From NCBI RefSeq assembly GCF_001507595.1, contig NZ_LQBQ01000036.1, forward strand, positions 124,001 through 188,000: 64,000 nt of DNA, given 5' to 3'. The stretch's first letter is position 1. Every line of letters starts with the position of its first letter. The notes beneath the pieces were generated by a model, which saw nothing but the letters and a program-made list of their open reading frames with translations, had not been told where the DNA came from and ran no database searches. A program made the position numbers and the translations under genes. Of the stretch, positions 8,002 to 18,604 are shown one piece after another. Source of the stretch: Ruegeria marisrubri (GTDB lineage Bacteria; Pseudomonadota; Alphaproteobacteria; Rhodobacterales; Rhodobacteraceae).

Positions 8002-8691
8002 TCAGAAATCGGGGACATAAAGCTGCGCATAGGCTTCGCGCACCGCCTGCGTCGCGCCCTCGCGGCGGCGCTCGATATGGGCGCGCATCTGGGCCGTCGC
8101 CTCTTCGGCGTCGCGGCGGGCGACGGCTTCGATAATCCGGCGGTGGGCCGACACCATGGTCTGCCCGTCCGGCGCCGTTCCGCGCAGGCGGCGCAGGTCG
8201 ATCAGGCGCAGGTAGCGGATGCGGTCGTTGAGATTGGCCAGCATCCGGCACAGCTCGGCATTTCCCGAAAGCTGGCACAGCTGGCCGTGAAAGCGTTCGT
8301 CCATCGCCAGCAGGGCTTCGGGGTCGGCCTCGGGCGTGTAGTCCGGCGCGATCTCGTCGAGTTCGCGCAAGAGGCCGGAGATCGCGTCGTCCGAACCGCG
8401 CAGGCAGGCCAGGCGCACCGCCTCGACCTCGACCGCGACCCGCGCCTCGTAAAGGTCCATGACCAGTTCGGGCGACAGCGACCGGCAGAAGAATCCGCGC
8501 CCGGACTGAAAGGTCAGAAACCCCTCGGCCACCAGCCGGTTCAGCGCCTCGCGGATCGGGGTGCGCGAGGCGTTCAACTGCGCAGCCAGCGCGCTTTCGT
8601 TGATCCTTGCATCCGGCTTGAAGGCGAAATCCGCCGCCATGCGCCGAAGCGCCTCGTAGATCCGGTCAACATTGCTTTCGGATTTGGCCAT
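8002..8691 (-). CDS. GntR family (FadR/FCD subfamily) transcriptional regulator
   Basis: A 229-aa protein. The winged helix-turn-helix at residues about 25-75 (INESALAAQLNASRTPIREA, then LNRLVAEGFL) is followed by a helical FCD ligand domain with the metal-binding Asp/His pattern (LLAMDERFHGQL near 130 and SAHRRIIEA near 190). The ATG at 8691 directly precedes the DNA-binding domain. Divergent from the ThDP enzyme and upstream of the racemase. The TGTATACA palindrome between them is a plausible operator, since FCD regulators favour short TGTATACA-like sites. Confidence 0.88.
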   Translation of the reverse strand: MAKSESNVDRIYEALRRMAADFAFKPDARINESALAAQLNASRTPIREALNRLVAEGFLTFQSGRGFFCRSLSPELVMDLYEARVAVEVEAVRLACLRGSDDAISGLLRELDEIAPDYTPEADPEALLAMDERFHGQLCQLSGNAELCRMLANLNDRIRYLRLIDLRRLRGTAPDGQTMVSAHRRIIEAVARRDAEEATAQMRAHIERRREGATQAVREAYAQLYVPDF

Positions 8692-8725
8692 TCGCGTTCC
8701 CTTTCGGTGCGAGATTAGATCGGGA

Positions 8726-8763
8726 TTGACTTGTGCGCAAGATGTAATGCATAGCTGTATACA
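8726..8763 (+). promoter_or_regulatory. Candidate promoter and GntR operator for the ThDP enzyme
   Basis: TTGACT at 8726-8731 is followed 17 nt later by GCATAG (8749-8754), a weak -10. The 8-bp palindrome TGTATACA (8756-8763) covers the expected transcription start. Its placement would let the adjacent GntR protein block transcription. This was judged by eye. Confidence 0.4.
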
Positions 8764-8793
8764 ATTTTGAACGCAGTAGCGCGAGGAACAGAA

Positions 8794-10485
8794 ATGGGCA
8801 ACCAGATGAACGGCGCCGAGGCGATGGTGCGCATGCTCGAGGCGCAGGGCGTGAGGCATATCTTTGGCCTGTGCGGGGACACGACGCTGCCCTTTTATGA
8901 CGCGATGCTGCGGCTCGATCATGGAATCACCCATGTCCTGACCCGTGACGAACGCTGCGCGACTTACATGGCTGATGGCTATTCCCGCGTGACCGGACGC
9001 GTCGGCGTGGCCGAGGGGCCGTCGGGCGGCGGCGCGACCTATATCCTGCCGGGGCTGATCGAGGCATCGGAAAGCTCGTATGCGGTGCTGGGGATAACCA
9101 CCGATATCTCGGTCGCGTCCTACGGAAAGTATCCCCTGACCGAAGTGAACCAGGAGGCGCTGATGGCGCCGCTGACAAAGTGGAACACGGTGATCAAGCG
9201 CGCCGACCACATCCCGCGCATGGTGCGGGCGGCCTTTCGGGCGATGACCACGGGGCGGCCGGGCGCGGCGCATATCGGGCTGCCCTATGACGTGCAATAC
9301 GACCCGGTGGAGGCCTCGGACATCTGGGCCGACGGCGCCACCGCGACCTATCCGGCCTATCCCCAGGCCCCGGCGCCGGGCGCGGCGCAGGCGGCGGTCG
9401 AGGCGATCCTGTCGGCGAAAAATCCGCTGATCGTCTGTGGCGGCGGGGTGGTGATCGCGCAGGCCTGGGAGGAACTCGACCGGCTGGCGACCCGGCTGGA
9501 CATCCCGGTGGCCACCTCGATCTCGGGGCAGGGGTCGCTGGCGGAAACGCACCCGAACTGCCTGGGCGTCGTCGGCTCGAACGGCGGCACCGACGAGACG
9601 TGGGAAATGATGGAGGCCGCCGACCTGGTGGTGTTCATGGGCTGCCGCGCCGGTTCGACCACCACCGCCCGGTGGGAGGCCCCCAGACCCGGCACCCGCA
9701 TCGTGCATTTCGACAACGATCCGATGGTGATGAACGCAAACTACCCGACCGAGGTGGCCGTCGTCGGCGACCTGCGCCTTGCGCTGGCCGAGGTCAACGC
9801 CGTGCTGGACGCGCGCGGGCAGGGGGGCGACACCTTTGGCGGTGCTGCGGCGATTGCCGAGAAGAAACGGCGCAAGTTCGAGACCTTCGAGAAGCTGGCG
9901 CGGTCCTCGCAGGCTCCGATCCGGCCCGAGCGGGTGATCGCGGCGCTGATGCAGGTCTTGCCCGAGGACGCGACCGTGGTGTCCGATCCCGGCACCAGCT
10001 GCCCCTATTTCTCGGCCTATTACCAGCTGCCGAAACCGGGCCGGTATTTCATCACCAACCGGGCGCATGGGGCGCTGGGATATTCCCTGTCGGCGGCGCT
10101 GGGCGCGTGGTTCGGGCGGCCGTCTTCCAAGACGGTGGCGTTGATGGGGGATGGCTCCTTCGGCTTCACCTGCGGCGAGTTGGAAACCGTCTGCCGGGTC
10201 GGCGCGCCGATCACCTTCGTCGTGTTCTCGAACGCGAATTTCGGCTGGATCAAGGCCAGCCAGTTCGCCGACAAGGATGCGCGCTACTACAACGTGGATT
10301 TCAGCCGCACCGACCAGGCAGCGGTGGCGGCGGCCTATGGGGTGAAATCCTGGCGGGTCGAGAGCCCCGACGATCTGGAGAAGGTGCTGGCCGAGGCGGT
10401 GGCCCATGATGGCCCGACTCTGGTGGACGTGGTCTGCCAGCCGCTCGAGGAAAGCAACGCCCCGGTCCGCCGCTGGATGGGGTGA
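8794..10485 (+). CDS. Thiamine pyrophosphate-binding protein (acetolactate synthase-like)
   Basis: A 563-aa ThDP enzyme with three domains. The N-terminal pyrimidine-binding domain carries the activating Glu in LTRDERCATYMADGYSR, near residue 57. The central domain is of the TPP-enzyme M type, and the C-terminal PP-binding domain has ALMGDGSFGFTCGELETVCR (GDG, near residue 465) and NANFGWIK. This is the acetolactate synthase/glyoxylate carboligase/benzoylformate decarboxylase superfamily; the family does not fix the substrate. ATG 8794 follows GCGAGGAACAGAA, a good ribosome site, and was preferred to a TTG at 8767. Divergent from the GntR-racemase pair. A 2-oxoacid decarboxylase or carboligase role is likely. 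Confidence 0.85.
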   Translation: MGNQMNGAEAMVRMLEAQGVRHIFGLCGDTTLPFYDAMLRLDHGITHVLTRDERCATYMADGYSRVTGRVGVAEGPSGGGATYILPGLIEASESSYAVLGITTDISVASYGKYPLTEVNQEALMAPLTKWNTVIKRADHIPRMVRAAFRAMTTGRPGAAHIGLPYDVQYDPVEASDIWADGATATYPAYPQAPAPGAAQAAVEAILSAKNPLIVCGGGVVIAQAWEELDRLATRLDIPVATSISGQGSLAETHPNCLGVVGSNGGTDETWEMMEAADLVVFMGCRAGSTTTARWEAPRPGTRIVHFDNDPMVMNANYPTEVAVVGDLRLALAEVNAVLDARGQGGDTFGGAAAIAEKKRRKFETFEKLARSSQAPIRPERVIAALMQVLPEDATVVSDPGTSCPYFSAYYQLPKPGRYFITNRAHGALGYSLSAALGAWFGRPSSKTVALMGDGSFGFTCGELETVCRVGAPITFVVFSNANFGWIKASQFADKDARYYNVDFSRTDQAAVAAAYGVKSWRVESPDDLEKVLAEAVAHDGPTLVDVVCQPLEESNAPVRRWMG

Positions 10486-10498
10486 GGCGCGCCCTAAG

Positions 10499-10693
10499 TC
10501 ACTCCGCCTTGATCAGCTTGGCAAGCTCGGCCCGGTCCTCTTCGCTCCAGGCCGAGGGGTCTTCGCCATGTGCTACCACGGCATGCAGTTCCATCAGTTT
10601 CCAAACCTCGTCTTCGGTCGCTGCGACGACCTTTCCGGGGCAGTCTTCCATACCGGGGTAATCCTTGCAGGCATATGAGAATGAACCGGGCAT
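10499..10693 (-). CDS. DUF1059 domain-containing small protein
   Basis: A 64-aa protein, MPGSFSYACKDYPGMEDCPG at the start. The Cys pattern CKDYPGMEDC and the following VVAATEDEVWKLMELHA match the small DUF1059 family, whose function is not known. CAGGAG lies 7 nt before the ATG at 10693. It is followed at 32 nt by the divergently unrelated GFA gene on the same strand upstream (10725-11147), so both may form one transcript. Confidence 0.8.
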   Translation of the reverse strand: MPGSFSYACKDYPGMEDCPGKVVAATEDEVWKLMELHAVVAHGEDPSAWSEEDRAELAKLIKAE

Positions 10694-10724
10694 CGTGAAC
10701 TCCTGTGCTGTTTGTTCGAGGCCT

Positions 10725-11147
10725 TCAGAATGTGTCAAATGCAGGCGCCCCTTCGGGCAGGGTGATCCAGGGCTGCTTGTGCGAGACAAAAACGTGGTTC
10801 TGCGGCGAGACGATGGTGGGGTCGTCGAGCGTGACGGCGGTGAACCAGGCATCCTTGCTCCAATCCTGTCCCTCGACCACATGGTCGGCGGCATAGGTCA
10901 GGGTGGTTCCGCAATCGCCGCAGAAGCCGCGCCGGATGCCGGGCGTCTTTTCGCAGATCTTGATCTTTCCTTTTGTCACCGAAAAGTTCCCGGCGGGAAT
11001 CTTCGCCCATGTCACGAAGGCACCGCCCAAGGCCAGTTGGCAGGACCGGCAGTGACAATGTGCTGAGAAGTCCGGGACGCCCTGAATTCGATACCGAACG
11101 GCACCGCAATAACAGCCACCGTCGTGAGTGTTGGATTTTCCATTCAT
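10725..11147 (-). CDS. GFA family protein (glutathione-dependent formaldehyde-activating enzyme-like)
   Basis: A 140-aa zinc protein. It shows GGCYCGAVRY near residue 10, CHCRSCQ near residue 31 and CGDCGTTL near residue 80, the cysteine set that binds two zinc ions in GFA-fold proteins. The founding member Gfa of Paracoccus was proposed to speed S-hydroxymethylglutathione formation, but most members have no assigned substrate. ATG 11147 was chosen for the GGAG eight bases upstream and because the family motif starts soon after. Divergent from a LysR gene at 11290, with an AT-rich gap that should hold both promoters. Confidence 0.85.
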   Translation of the reverse strand: MNGKSNTHDGGCYCGAVRYRIQGVPDFSAHCHCRSCQLALGGAFVTWAKIPAGNFSVTKGKIKICEKTPGIRRGFCGDCGTTLTYAADHVVEGQDWSKDAWFTAVTLDDPTIVSPQNHVFVSHKQPWITLPEGAPAFDTF

Positions 11148-11289
11148 CGCCGCGTCTCCAAAGCAAAAGGAAAAGTTTAAATGGTCGGGTGCGTTCTGAC
11201 GCCAGGGCCAAATTTTCCTGAACGATTGTTGAAGAAATCGCCTGATCGTGCAAATCATTAAAAATCCGAGATATTAGAAAAAGTAACAA

Positions 11290-12171
11290 ATGGACTGGCT
11301 CAAACTTCCGCCTCTCAACGGGTTGCGCGCCTTTTCCGTGGTGGCAGAAACCGGAAGCTACACATTGGCCGCGCAGAAGCTGAACGTCACCCATGCCGCT
11401 GTCAGCCAGCAGGTCAGACGGCTGGAAGAGCACTTGGGTGTTGCACTGGCGGTCCGGTCAGGGCGCGGGATCGAACTGACCGCAGAGGGCGCCTCGCTGG
11501 CGCGGGATCTGGACATCGGTTTCGCCACCATCGGGCGTGGCGTCGAGCGGTTGACGGAAATCGTCGAAAACCGACCTGTTCAGGTGACAATGTCCCCCGC
11601 CTTTGCCGTGGAATGGTTGTTGCCCCGAATGGCCGAGTTTCAGCATGAATACCCGGACATCACCTTGATGCTGAACCCGACTGCCGAGGTGGTCGAGTTG
11701 AAGCCCGGCGGTATAGATGTCGCCATTCGCTACCGGGACAAGCGCCGTCCCGTTGCCGGGGTCCAGCCTCTTCTGCTGTCGGACATGGTGGTGATCGGTG
11801 CGCCGGAACTCGTCGCGGGTCGCGATCTGTCGAACCCGGCGTCTCTGATGGATTTGCCCTGGTTGCAGGAGTTGGGCACCAACGAAGCCTCGGAGTGGTT
11901 CACCTTTCACGGAGTGATTCCGGATCGGAGGCTGACGGTGCATCACATGCCGGGCAATCTGATCATGGATGCGGTGCGCCGCGGTGACGGTATCACCTAT
12001 ACCAGCCGGGCCTTCTTTCGAGAGGAGATCGAGCAGGGAAGGATGATCGAGCTGTTCTCGGAAAAGCTCTTCGGGATTTACTTTGTCGAAACGCGCGCTG
12101 GCGCGCAGCGTCCGGCGGTCAAGGCGTTCCTGAAATGGCTGCGCGCCCAGGCGGAAACCGTAACTGTCTGA
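11290..12171 (+). CDS. LysR family transcriptional regulator (GcvA-like)
   Basis: A 293-aa regulator. The N-terminal helix-turn-helix (LPPLNGLRAFSVVAETGSYT ... THAAVSQQVRRLEEHLG, residues 6-50) is typical of the GcvA/AmpR branch, and a substrate-binding domain follows from about residue 90. It faces the GFA/DUF1059 pair across 142 bp and may regulate it. The target ligand is unknown. The gene ends before a strong hairpin at 12199-12224 shared with the convergent fadB-like gene. Confidence 0.87.
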   Translation: MDWLKLPPLNGLRAFSVVAETGSYTLAAQKLNVTHAAVSQQVRRLEEHLGVALAVRSGRGIELTAEGASLARDLDIGFATIGRGVERLTEIVENRPVQVTMSPAFAVEWLLPRMAEFQHEYPDITLMLNPTAEVVELKPGGIDVAIRYRDKRRPVAGVQPLLLSDMVVIGAPELVAGRDLSNPASLMDLPWLQELGTNEASEWFTFHGVIPDRRLTVHHMPGNLIMDAVRRGDGITYTSRAFFREEIEQGRMIELFSEKLFGIYFVETRAGAQRPAVKAFLKWLRAQAETVTV

Positions 12172-12198
12172 CAGTTTTCTCGACCCTTGAAACATGGA

Positions 12199-12224
12199 GG
12201 GGCGCGGGTGAGGCCCCGCGCCCC
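12199..12224. terminator. Bidirectional hairpin terminator between convergent genes
   Basis: GGGGCGCGGG (12199-12208) pairs perfectly with CCCGCGCCCC (12215-12224) over a 6-nt loop. It lies between the LysR stop (12171) and the fadB-like stop (12230). There is no clear T-tract on either side, so termination efficiency is inferred. Confidence 0.55.
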
Positions 12225-12229
12225 GTGCT

Positions 12230-14374
<2,145 letters not shown>

Positions 14375-14386
14375 GTCCGGCCTCCC

Positions 14387-15595
14387 TTACAGACGTTCGA
14401 TCAGGGTCGAGATACCCATGCCCCCGCCCACGCAGAGCGACATCATGGCGCGTTTGGCGTTGCGGCGTTCCAGCTCGTCCAGAACGGTGGAAACCAGCAT
14501 CCCGCCCGTGGCCCCCAACGGGTGACCCATGGCGATGGCGCCGCCGTTGACGTTGGTGATCTCGTGGTCGATGCCCAGATCCTTCATGTAGCGCAGCGCC
14601 ACCGAGGCGAAGGCCTCGTTGATCTCCCAGATGTCGATGTCGGAAACCTTCAGGCCGGCCTTGTCCAGGCACTTCTTGGCGGCCGGTCCGGGGCCTGCCA
14701 GCATGATCACCGGGTCGGTCGAGATGACCGTGGCCGAAACGATCCGCGCACGCGGTTCGAGGCCCAGATCCTTGCCGGACTTCTCCGAGCCGATCATCAC
14801 GGCGGATGCGCCGTCCACGATGCCCGACGAGTTGCCCGGGGTGTGAACATGGTTGATCCGGGACACCTGCGGGTATTTCGCCAGCGCCATGTCGTCAAAT
14901 CCGAACGCGCCCATCTGCTCGAACGAGGGGTTCAGCGCGCCCAGCTTCTGCATGTCGGTGTCGGGCTTGATGAAGTCGTCGCGCTCCATGATCGTCAGGC
15001 TGTTCTCGTCCTTCACCGGCACCACCGAGCGGTCGAACCAGCCGTTGTCGCGGGCGCGGGCCGCGCGTTTCTGGCTTTCCATGGCAAAGGCGTCCACGTC
15101 CTCGCGGCTGTAGCCGTCGATGGTGGCGATCAGGTCGGCGCCGATGCCCTGCGGGGCCGAGTTCTGGTCGATCACGAAATCAGGGTCGGTGAACATCGCG
15201 CCGCCCTGGCTCAGCATCGGAATGCGGCTCATGGATTCGACGCCGCCTGCGATCACCAGGTCCTCCTGATCCGAGCCGACCTTGGCGGCGGCCATGTTCA
15301 CGGCCTCGAGCCCCGAGGCGCAGAAACGGTCAAGCTGCACGCCCGGCACCGCCTCGTCCCAATGGGCGGCCTGCACGGCGGCCTTGGCGACGCAGGCCCC
15401 CTGATCGCCGACCGGGGCGGTGCAGCCAAGGATCACGTCGCCGACCTGGCTGGTGTCCAGATCGTGACGCGATTGCAGTTCCCGCAGCAGGCCAGCAGCC
15501 AGTTGGACCGGCTTGACCTCGTGCAGGGTTCCGTCCTTCTTGCCCTTGGAGCGCGGGGTGCGAACCGCGTCGTAGATATAGGCTGGAGTCGCCAT
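14387..15595 (-). CDS. fadA: Acetyl-CoA C-acyltransferase (thiolase, FadA-like)
   Basis: A 402-aa thiolase. The acyl-accepting Cys is C92 in [29 protein letters not shown] carries the catalytic His, and the second Cys is in SLCVGGGMG near the C-terminus. It cleaves 3-ketoacyl-CoA to acetyl-CoA and a shortened acyl-CoA. First gene of the operon, with the fadB-like gene 12 nt downstream. The start has a GAGGATGAGA stretch upstream. It faces an AraC-type regulator across 99 bp. Confidence 0.92.
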   Translation of the reverse strand: MATPAYIYDAVRTPRSKGKKDGTLHEVKPVQLAAGLLRELQSRHDLDTSQVGDVILGCTAPVGDQGACVAKAAVQAAHWDEAVPGVQLDRFCASGLEAVNMAAAKVGSDQEDLVIAGGVESMSRIPMLSQGGAMFTDPDFVIDQNSAPQGIGADLIATIDGYSREDVDAFAMESQKRAARARDNGWFDRSVVPVKDENSLTIMERDDFIKPDTDMQKLGALNPSFEQMGAFGFDDMALAKYPQVSRINHVHTPGNSSGIVDGASAVMIGSEKSGKDLGLEPRARIVSATVISTDPVIMLAGPGPAAKKCLDKAGLKVSDIDIWEINEAFASVALRYMKDLGIDHEITNVNGGAIAMGHPLGATGGMLVSTVLDELERRNAKRAMMSLCVGGGMGISTLIERL

Positions 15596-15674
15596 TTCTC
15601 ATCCTCCTGAATCCGTTCGCGGCAAGGGTATGGGGTGTGCGGGCGAGTCCACAATGATCTGGCCGAGCGCAAAA

Positions 15675-15693
15675 ATTGACATTATGTGACAAT
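15675..15693. promoter_or_regulatory. Imperfect inverted repeat before the araC-type gene
   Basis: ATTGACATTATGTGACAAT has matching outer arms (ATTGnCA / TGnCAAT) and ends 1 nt before the ATG of the regulator. It may be an operator shared by the divergent thiolase and regulator genes. TTGACA inside it could also serve as a -35 box. The support is symmetry and position only. Confidence 0.3.
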
Positions 15694-15694
15694 C

Positions 15695-16690
15695 ATGGCC
15701 GTCAGAATTCCTGAACCCATCGCCGCCAACATCCTCGAAGGAGCCGCCGGCCGCGGCTTCGATCCCGCGGCGTTGCTGGCACGCGCGGGCTTGCCACGCA
15801 CCGATGCCGACCTCGGCGCGCCGGATTTCGTGCGGCTGGTGCGGGCGGTGACCCTGACTCTCGATGACGAACTGGCCGGGCTGCACGACCGGCCGCAACG
15901 CGTGGGGACGCATGCGATCATGGCATCCTATCTCAGCCGGGCGGAAACGCTGGGTGACGCCTTTGCCCGCGCCGTGCGGTTCATGGACCTGGCGGACAAC
16001 TCCTTCAGGTTCAGTCTTGGCGAAGGCGGCGCGAACCTGCGTCTGGACATGGCGCGCATTCCGGGCAGAACCGTTCTGAACGAAACCGCGATCGAGATGG
16101 TGCTGGTGCTGGTCAGCCGGATGCTGTTCTGGATGGCCGGAACGCCAGGGGCCATCAACGGGGCGTGGTTCGACTATCCCGCGCCGGCGCATTCTGCGTC
16201 CTATCCGGCGATGTTTCAGCGCGCGCCCATGCATTTCAACCAGCGCACGAGCGGATTGGCGATCCCCCGGACGTTGCTCAAGCTGCCGGTCATCCGGTCC
16301 GAGGCCGAGGCCGTCGCCTATGCCCGCCGCACCCCGCTCGATGCCTTTCTGCCCCAGGACGGCACGACCGGGCTGGCGTTGGAGGTTTATGTTGCTGTCG
16401 AAAGCACCCTTGCCGCCGAGGGGCGTCTGGCCGACATGGCGGAAACCGGGGCGGCGCTGGGGATGCCGGTGCACACGCTGCGCCGCCGCCTGAAGCGGGA
16501 CGGGGTGGAATATTCGGACATCCGCAGACAGGTCCGCCGGGACATGGCGGTCCGGTTGCTGACGACCACGGATCTTTCCATCGAACAGATCGCCGAAAAG
16601 ACTGGCTTCAGCGAGGCCAGCGCCTTCATCCGCGCCTTCCGCAGCTGGACGGGGCTGACCCCGCGGGCCTACCGGGTCTCGGAGTTCTGA
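15695..16690 (+). CDS. AraC family transcriptional regulator (arabinose-binding-domain type)
   Basis: A 331-aa regulator. An N-terminal ligand-sensing domain (about residues 20-200) precedes a C-terminal double helix-turn-helix: LADMAETGAALGMPVHTLRR near 245, then LSIEQIAEKTGFSEASAF and FRSWTGLTPRAYR. This is the OruR/ArgR-like AraC architecture. ATG 15695 was taken; a GTG at 15686 would add three residues. Neither has a clear ribosome site, so translation may be nearly leaderless. Divergent from the fadA-fadB-like operon, its probable target. Confidence 0.85.
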   Translation: MAVRIPEPIAANILEGAAGRGFDPAALLARAGLPRTDADLGAPDFVRLVRAVTLTLDDELAGLHDRPQRVGTHAIMASYLSRAETLGDAFARAVRFMDLADNSFRFSLGEGGANLRLDMARIPGRTVLNETAIEMVLVLVSRMLFWMAGTPGAINGAWFDYPAPAHSASYPAMFQRAPMHFNQRTSGLAIPRTLLKLPVIRSEAEAVAYARRTPLDAFLPQDGTTGLALEVYVAVESTLAAEGRLADMAETGAALGMPVHTLRRRLKRDGVEYSDIRRQVRRDMAVRLLTTTDLSIEQIAEKTGFSEASAFIRAFRSWTGLTPRAYRVSEF

Positions 16691-16697
16691 AGGCGCG

Positions 16698-17855
16698 CTA
16701 TTGCCCTGCCAGCCCCATCTGGCGCACGGCGAGGTCGCGCATGATTTCCTCGGACCCGCCGCCGATGGCCATGACCTTGACCTCGCGCCAGACGCGCTCG
16801 ACCGGGTTGCCGGTCAGATAGCCCGCACCGCCGAATATCTGCATCGCTTCCGAGGCCACGAATTCCAGCGCCTTGGTCGCCTGCACCTTGGCCTTGGCGA
16901 TTTCCGCCGCCGGCATCAGGCCCTGGTTGATGGCCCAGCAGATCCGTTCCAGATAGGCCTCGATCATGTCGATCCGCGCCGAGATCTCGGCGAACTTGTG
17001 CGCGATCACCTGATGCTCGATCAGCCGCTTGCCAAAGGTCCTGCGCTCGCGCGCCCAGTCGAGGGCCGAGTCGTAGCAGACCCGCATCATGCCCAGGCTG
17101 CCCGCGATCATGGCAAGGCGTTCATGGTTGAAGTTGTTCATGATCGCGATGAAGCCCTTGTTCTCCGGGCCGATCAGGGCCGTGCCGGGCACCCGGCAAT
17201 CGTCGAAATGCAACATGGCCTGTTCCGAACAGTGCCAGCCCATCTTGCCGCCCAGCGGCGTGCGGGTGAAACCGGGCGTATCCGCCTCGATCAGGAACAG
17301 CGAGATACCGGCAATCCCCGGCCCGCCGGTGCGGGCGCCCACGACGAACCACTGCGAGTCCATCCCGCCGGTGATATAGGCCTTGGCCCCGTTCAGAACC
17401 CAGTCGTCCCCGTCACGCTCGGCCCTTGTGGTCAGGTTGGCCACGTCCGACCCGCCGCCCGGTTCGGTGATGGCCAGCGACGAATTCATCCTTCCTGCGA
17501 TGATCTCGGGCAGGACGGTGCGCTTGAACTCTTCGGGCGCGAAACGCGCGATCGGGCCCAGCGAGATCATCCGCCCCCCGACCGCCGCCGCCACGCCCGA
17601 GGCGCCGCAGCCAAAGGCAAGCTCGGCGTAGTCGGCGCGCATGAAGGCATCGTCGAAACCAAGCCCGCCATATTCCTCGGGGATGCCGAAACCGAATACG
17701 CCCAGATCGCCCAGCTTTTCGTGCAACTCCCAAGGGACGGCACGGTTGGCTTCCCATTCCTCGACATGCGGTTTGACCTCGCTGTCGAAGAACCGCCTGA
17801 GGTTGTTGCGGTAAGCCTCGCGTTCGGGCGTCATGAAGGGGGAAGGGCAGGTCAT
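16698..17855 (-). CDS. Acyl-CoA dehydrogenase family protein
   Basis: A 385-aa FAD flavoprotein. The N-terminal helical domain contains GIPEEYGGLG near residue 59. The middle domain has AITEPGGGSDVANLTT (signature 1, about 127-142). The C-terminal domain has RRTFGKRLIEHQ and, near 350-370, FGGAGYLTGNPVERVWREVK then GGGSEEIMRDL. The catalytic Glu probably lies in the GSEE segment. It oxidises an acyl-CoA to the 2,3-enoyl-CoA with electrons passed to ETF. It overlaps the upstream TetR gene by 4 nt, so regulator and enzyme are co-transcribed. It faces the AtuA/carboxylase operon. Confidence 0.9.
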   Translation of the reverse strand: MTCPSPFMTPEREAYRNNLRRFFDSEVKPHVEEWEANRAVPWELHEKLGDLGVFGFGIPEEYGGLGFDDAFMRADYAELAFGCGASGVAAAVGGRMISLGPIARFAPEEFKRTVLPEIIAGRMNSSLAITEPGGGSDVANLTTRAERDGDDWVLNGAKAYITGGMDSQWFVVGARTGGPGIAGISLFLIEADTPGFTRTPLGGKMGWHCSEQAMLHFDDCRVPGTALIGPENKGFIAIMNNFNHERLAMIAGSLGMMRVCYDSALDWARERRTFGKRLIEHQVIAHKFAEISARIDMIEAYLERICWAINQGLMPAAEIAKAKVQATKALEFVASEAMQIFGGAGYLTGNPVERVWREVKVMAIGGGSEEIMRDLAVRQMGLAGQ

Positions 17856-18484
17856 GTCGTCTCCTTGTCCGGGGCCACGATCAGTTGGGTTTCCATCATG
17901 CGCGCAAAACGGTCCACCATCCGCGCAATGTACTCGGGGTCCGAGACGAACTTGTCATGCAGCACCAGTCCGCGCAGAAAGTTCCGGGTCATGCTCCACA
18001 GCAGTTCGGCATCGTCCGGCTCCGGCCCCGTTCCCGCATAGCTTGTCGCGATGGCCGCGCGGCTCTGCCTGTCCCAGTCGTGCAGCTGGTCCTTCAGCAG
18101 ATCATAGAGATCGGGATCGGTGCGGCAGGCCACCAGAATCTCGACCATGGCCCGGCCTCCGGGCGAGTTCACCACCTTGCCCCAGGCCTTCATGATCAGC
18201 TCGTGGACCGGCGCGGGCTCGCCTGCGGGCGCGCCAAGGCGCCGCTCGACCGGCCCCAGCGCGTTGGACAGCAACTCCATCGCCGTTGCGGCCACAAGCG
18301 CCTGTTTCGTGGGGAAATGATGCGTGATCGCCCCGCGCGACACACCCGCGCGCGCCTGTATCTTGGCGAAACTCGTCTCGGCATAGCCCAGCTTGTCGAG
18401 GCAGGTGATCGCGGCGCGGATCACCTTGGCCTTCATCGCCCGAGAGCGTCCGTCCTGCGTCGTGGATCTGTCCGTAGCTGCCAT
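17852..18484 (-). CDS. TetR/AcrR family transcriptional regulator
   Basis: A 210-aa regulator with helix-turn-helix from about residue 16 to 62: MKAKVIRAAITCLDKLGYAE, then SFAKIQARAGVSRGAITHHF. A helical ligand domain follows. It is translationally coupled to the acyl-CoA dehydrogenase downstream and divergent from the AtuA-like operon. An 18-bp imperfect palindrome in the 120-bp gap is its likely site. TetR proteins in this setting typically sense an acyl-CoA, which is inference here. Confidence 0.88.
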   Translation of the reverse strand: MAATDRSTTQDGRSRAMKAKVIRAAITCLDKLGYAETSFAKIQARAGVSRGAITHHFPTKQALVAATAMELLSNALGPVERRLGAPAGEPAPVHELIMKAWGKVVNSPGGRAMVEILVACRTDPDLYDLLKDQLHDWDRQSRAAIATSYAGTGPEPDDAELLWSMTRNFLRGLVLHDKFVSDPEYIARMVDRFARMMETQLIVAPDKETT

Positions 18485-18550
18485 TTGTTCCGTCGCGTCG
18501 TTTGGGCCTGAACCCGGTTGACCGGGGCAGGGGTTGCGGGCAACTTAAAA

Positions 18551-18568
18551 ACAGAACGAGCGGTCTGT
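18551..18568. promoter_or_regulatory. Imperfect palindromic TetR-type operator
   Basis: ACAGAACGAGCGGTCTGT has symmetric arms ACAGAnCG / CGnTCTGT and sits between the divergent TetR and AtuA-like genes. Its size and place fit a TetR site controlling both operons. The binding protein is inferred from adjacency. Confidence 0.6.
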
Positions 18569-18604
18569 AAAGTGCCGCTCCGGGAGGAAACGAAAGGACG
18601 TTGC

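Noticed and set aside
8692..10407. Minus-strand open frame continuing upstream of the GntR gene
   Set aside because: It is antisense to the ThDP enzyme, which carries clear domain motifs; GntR starts at 8691 with its DNA-binding domain.
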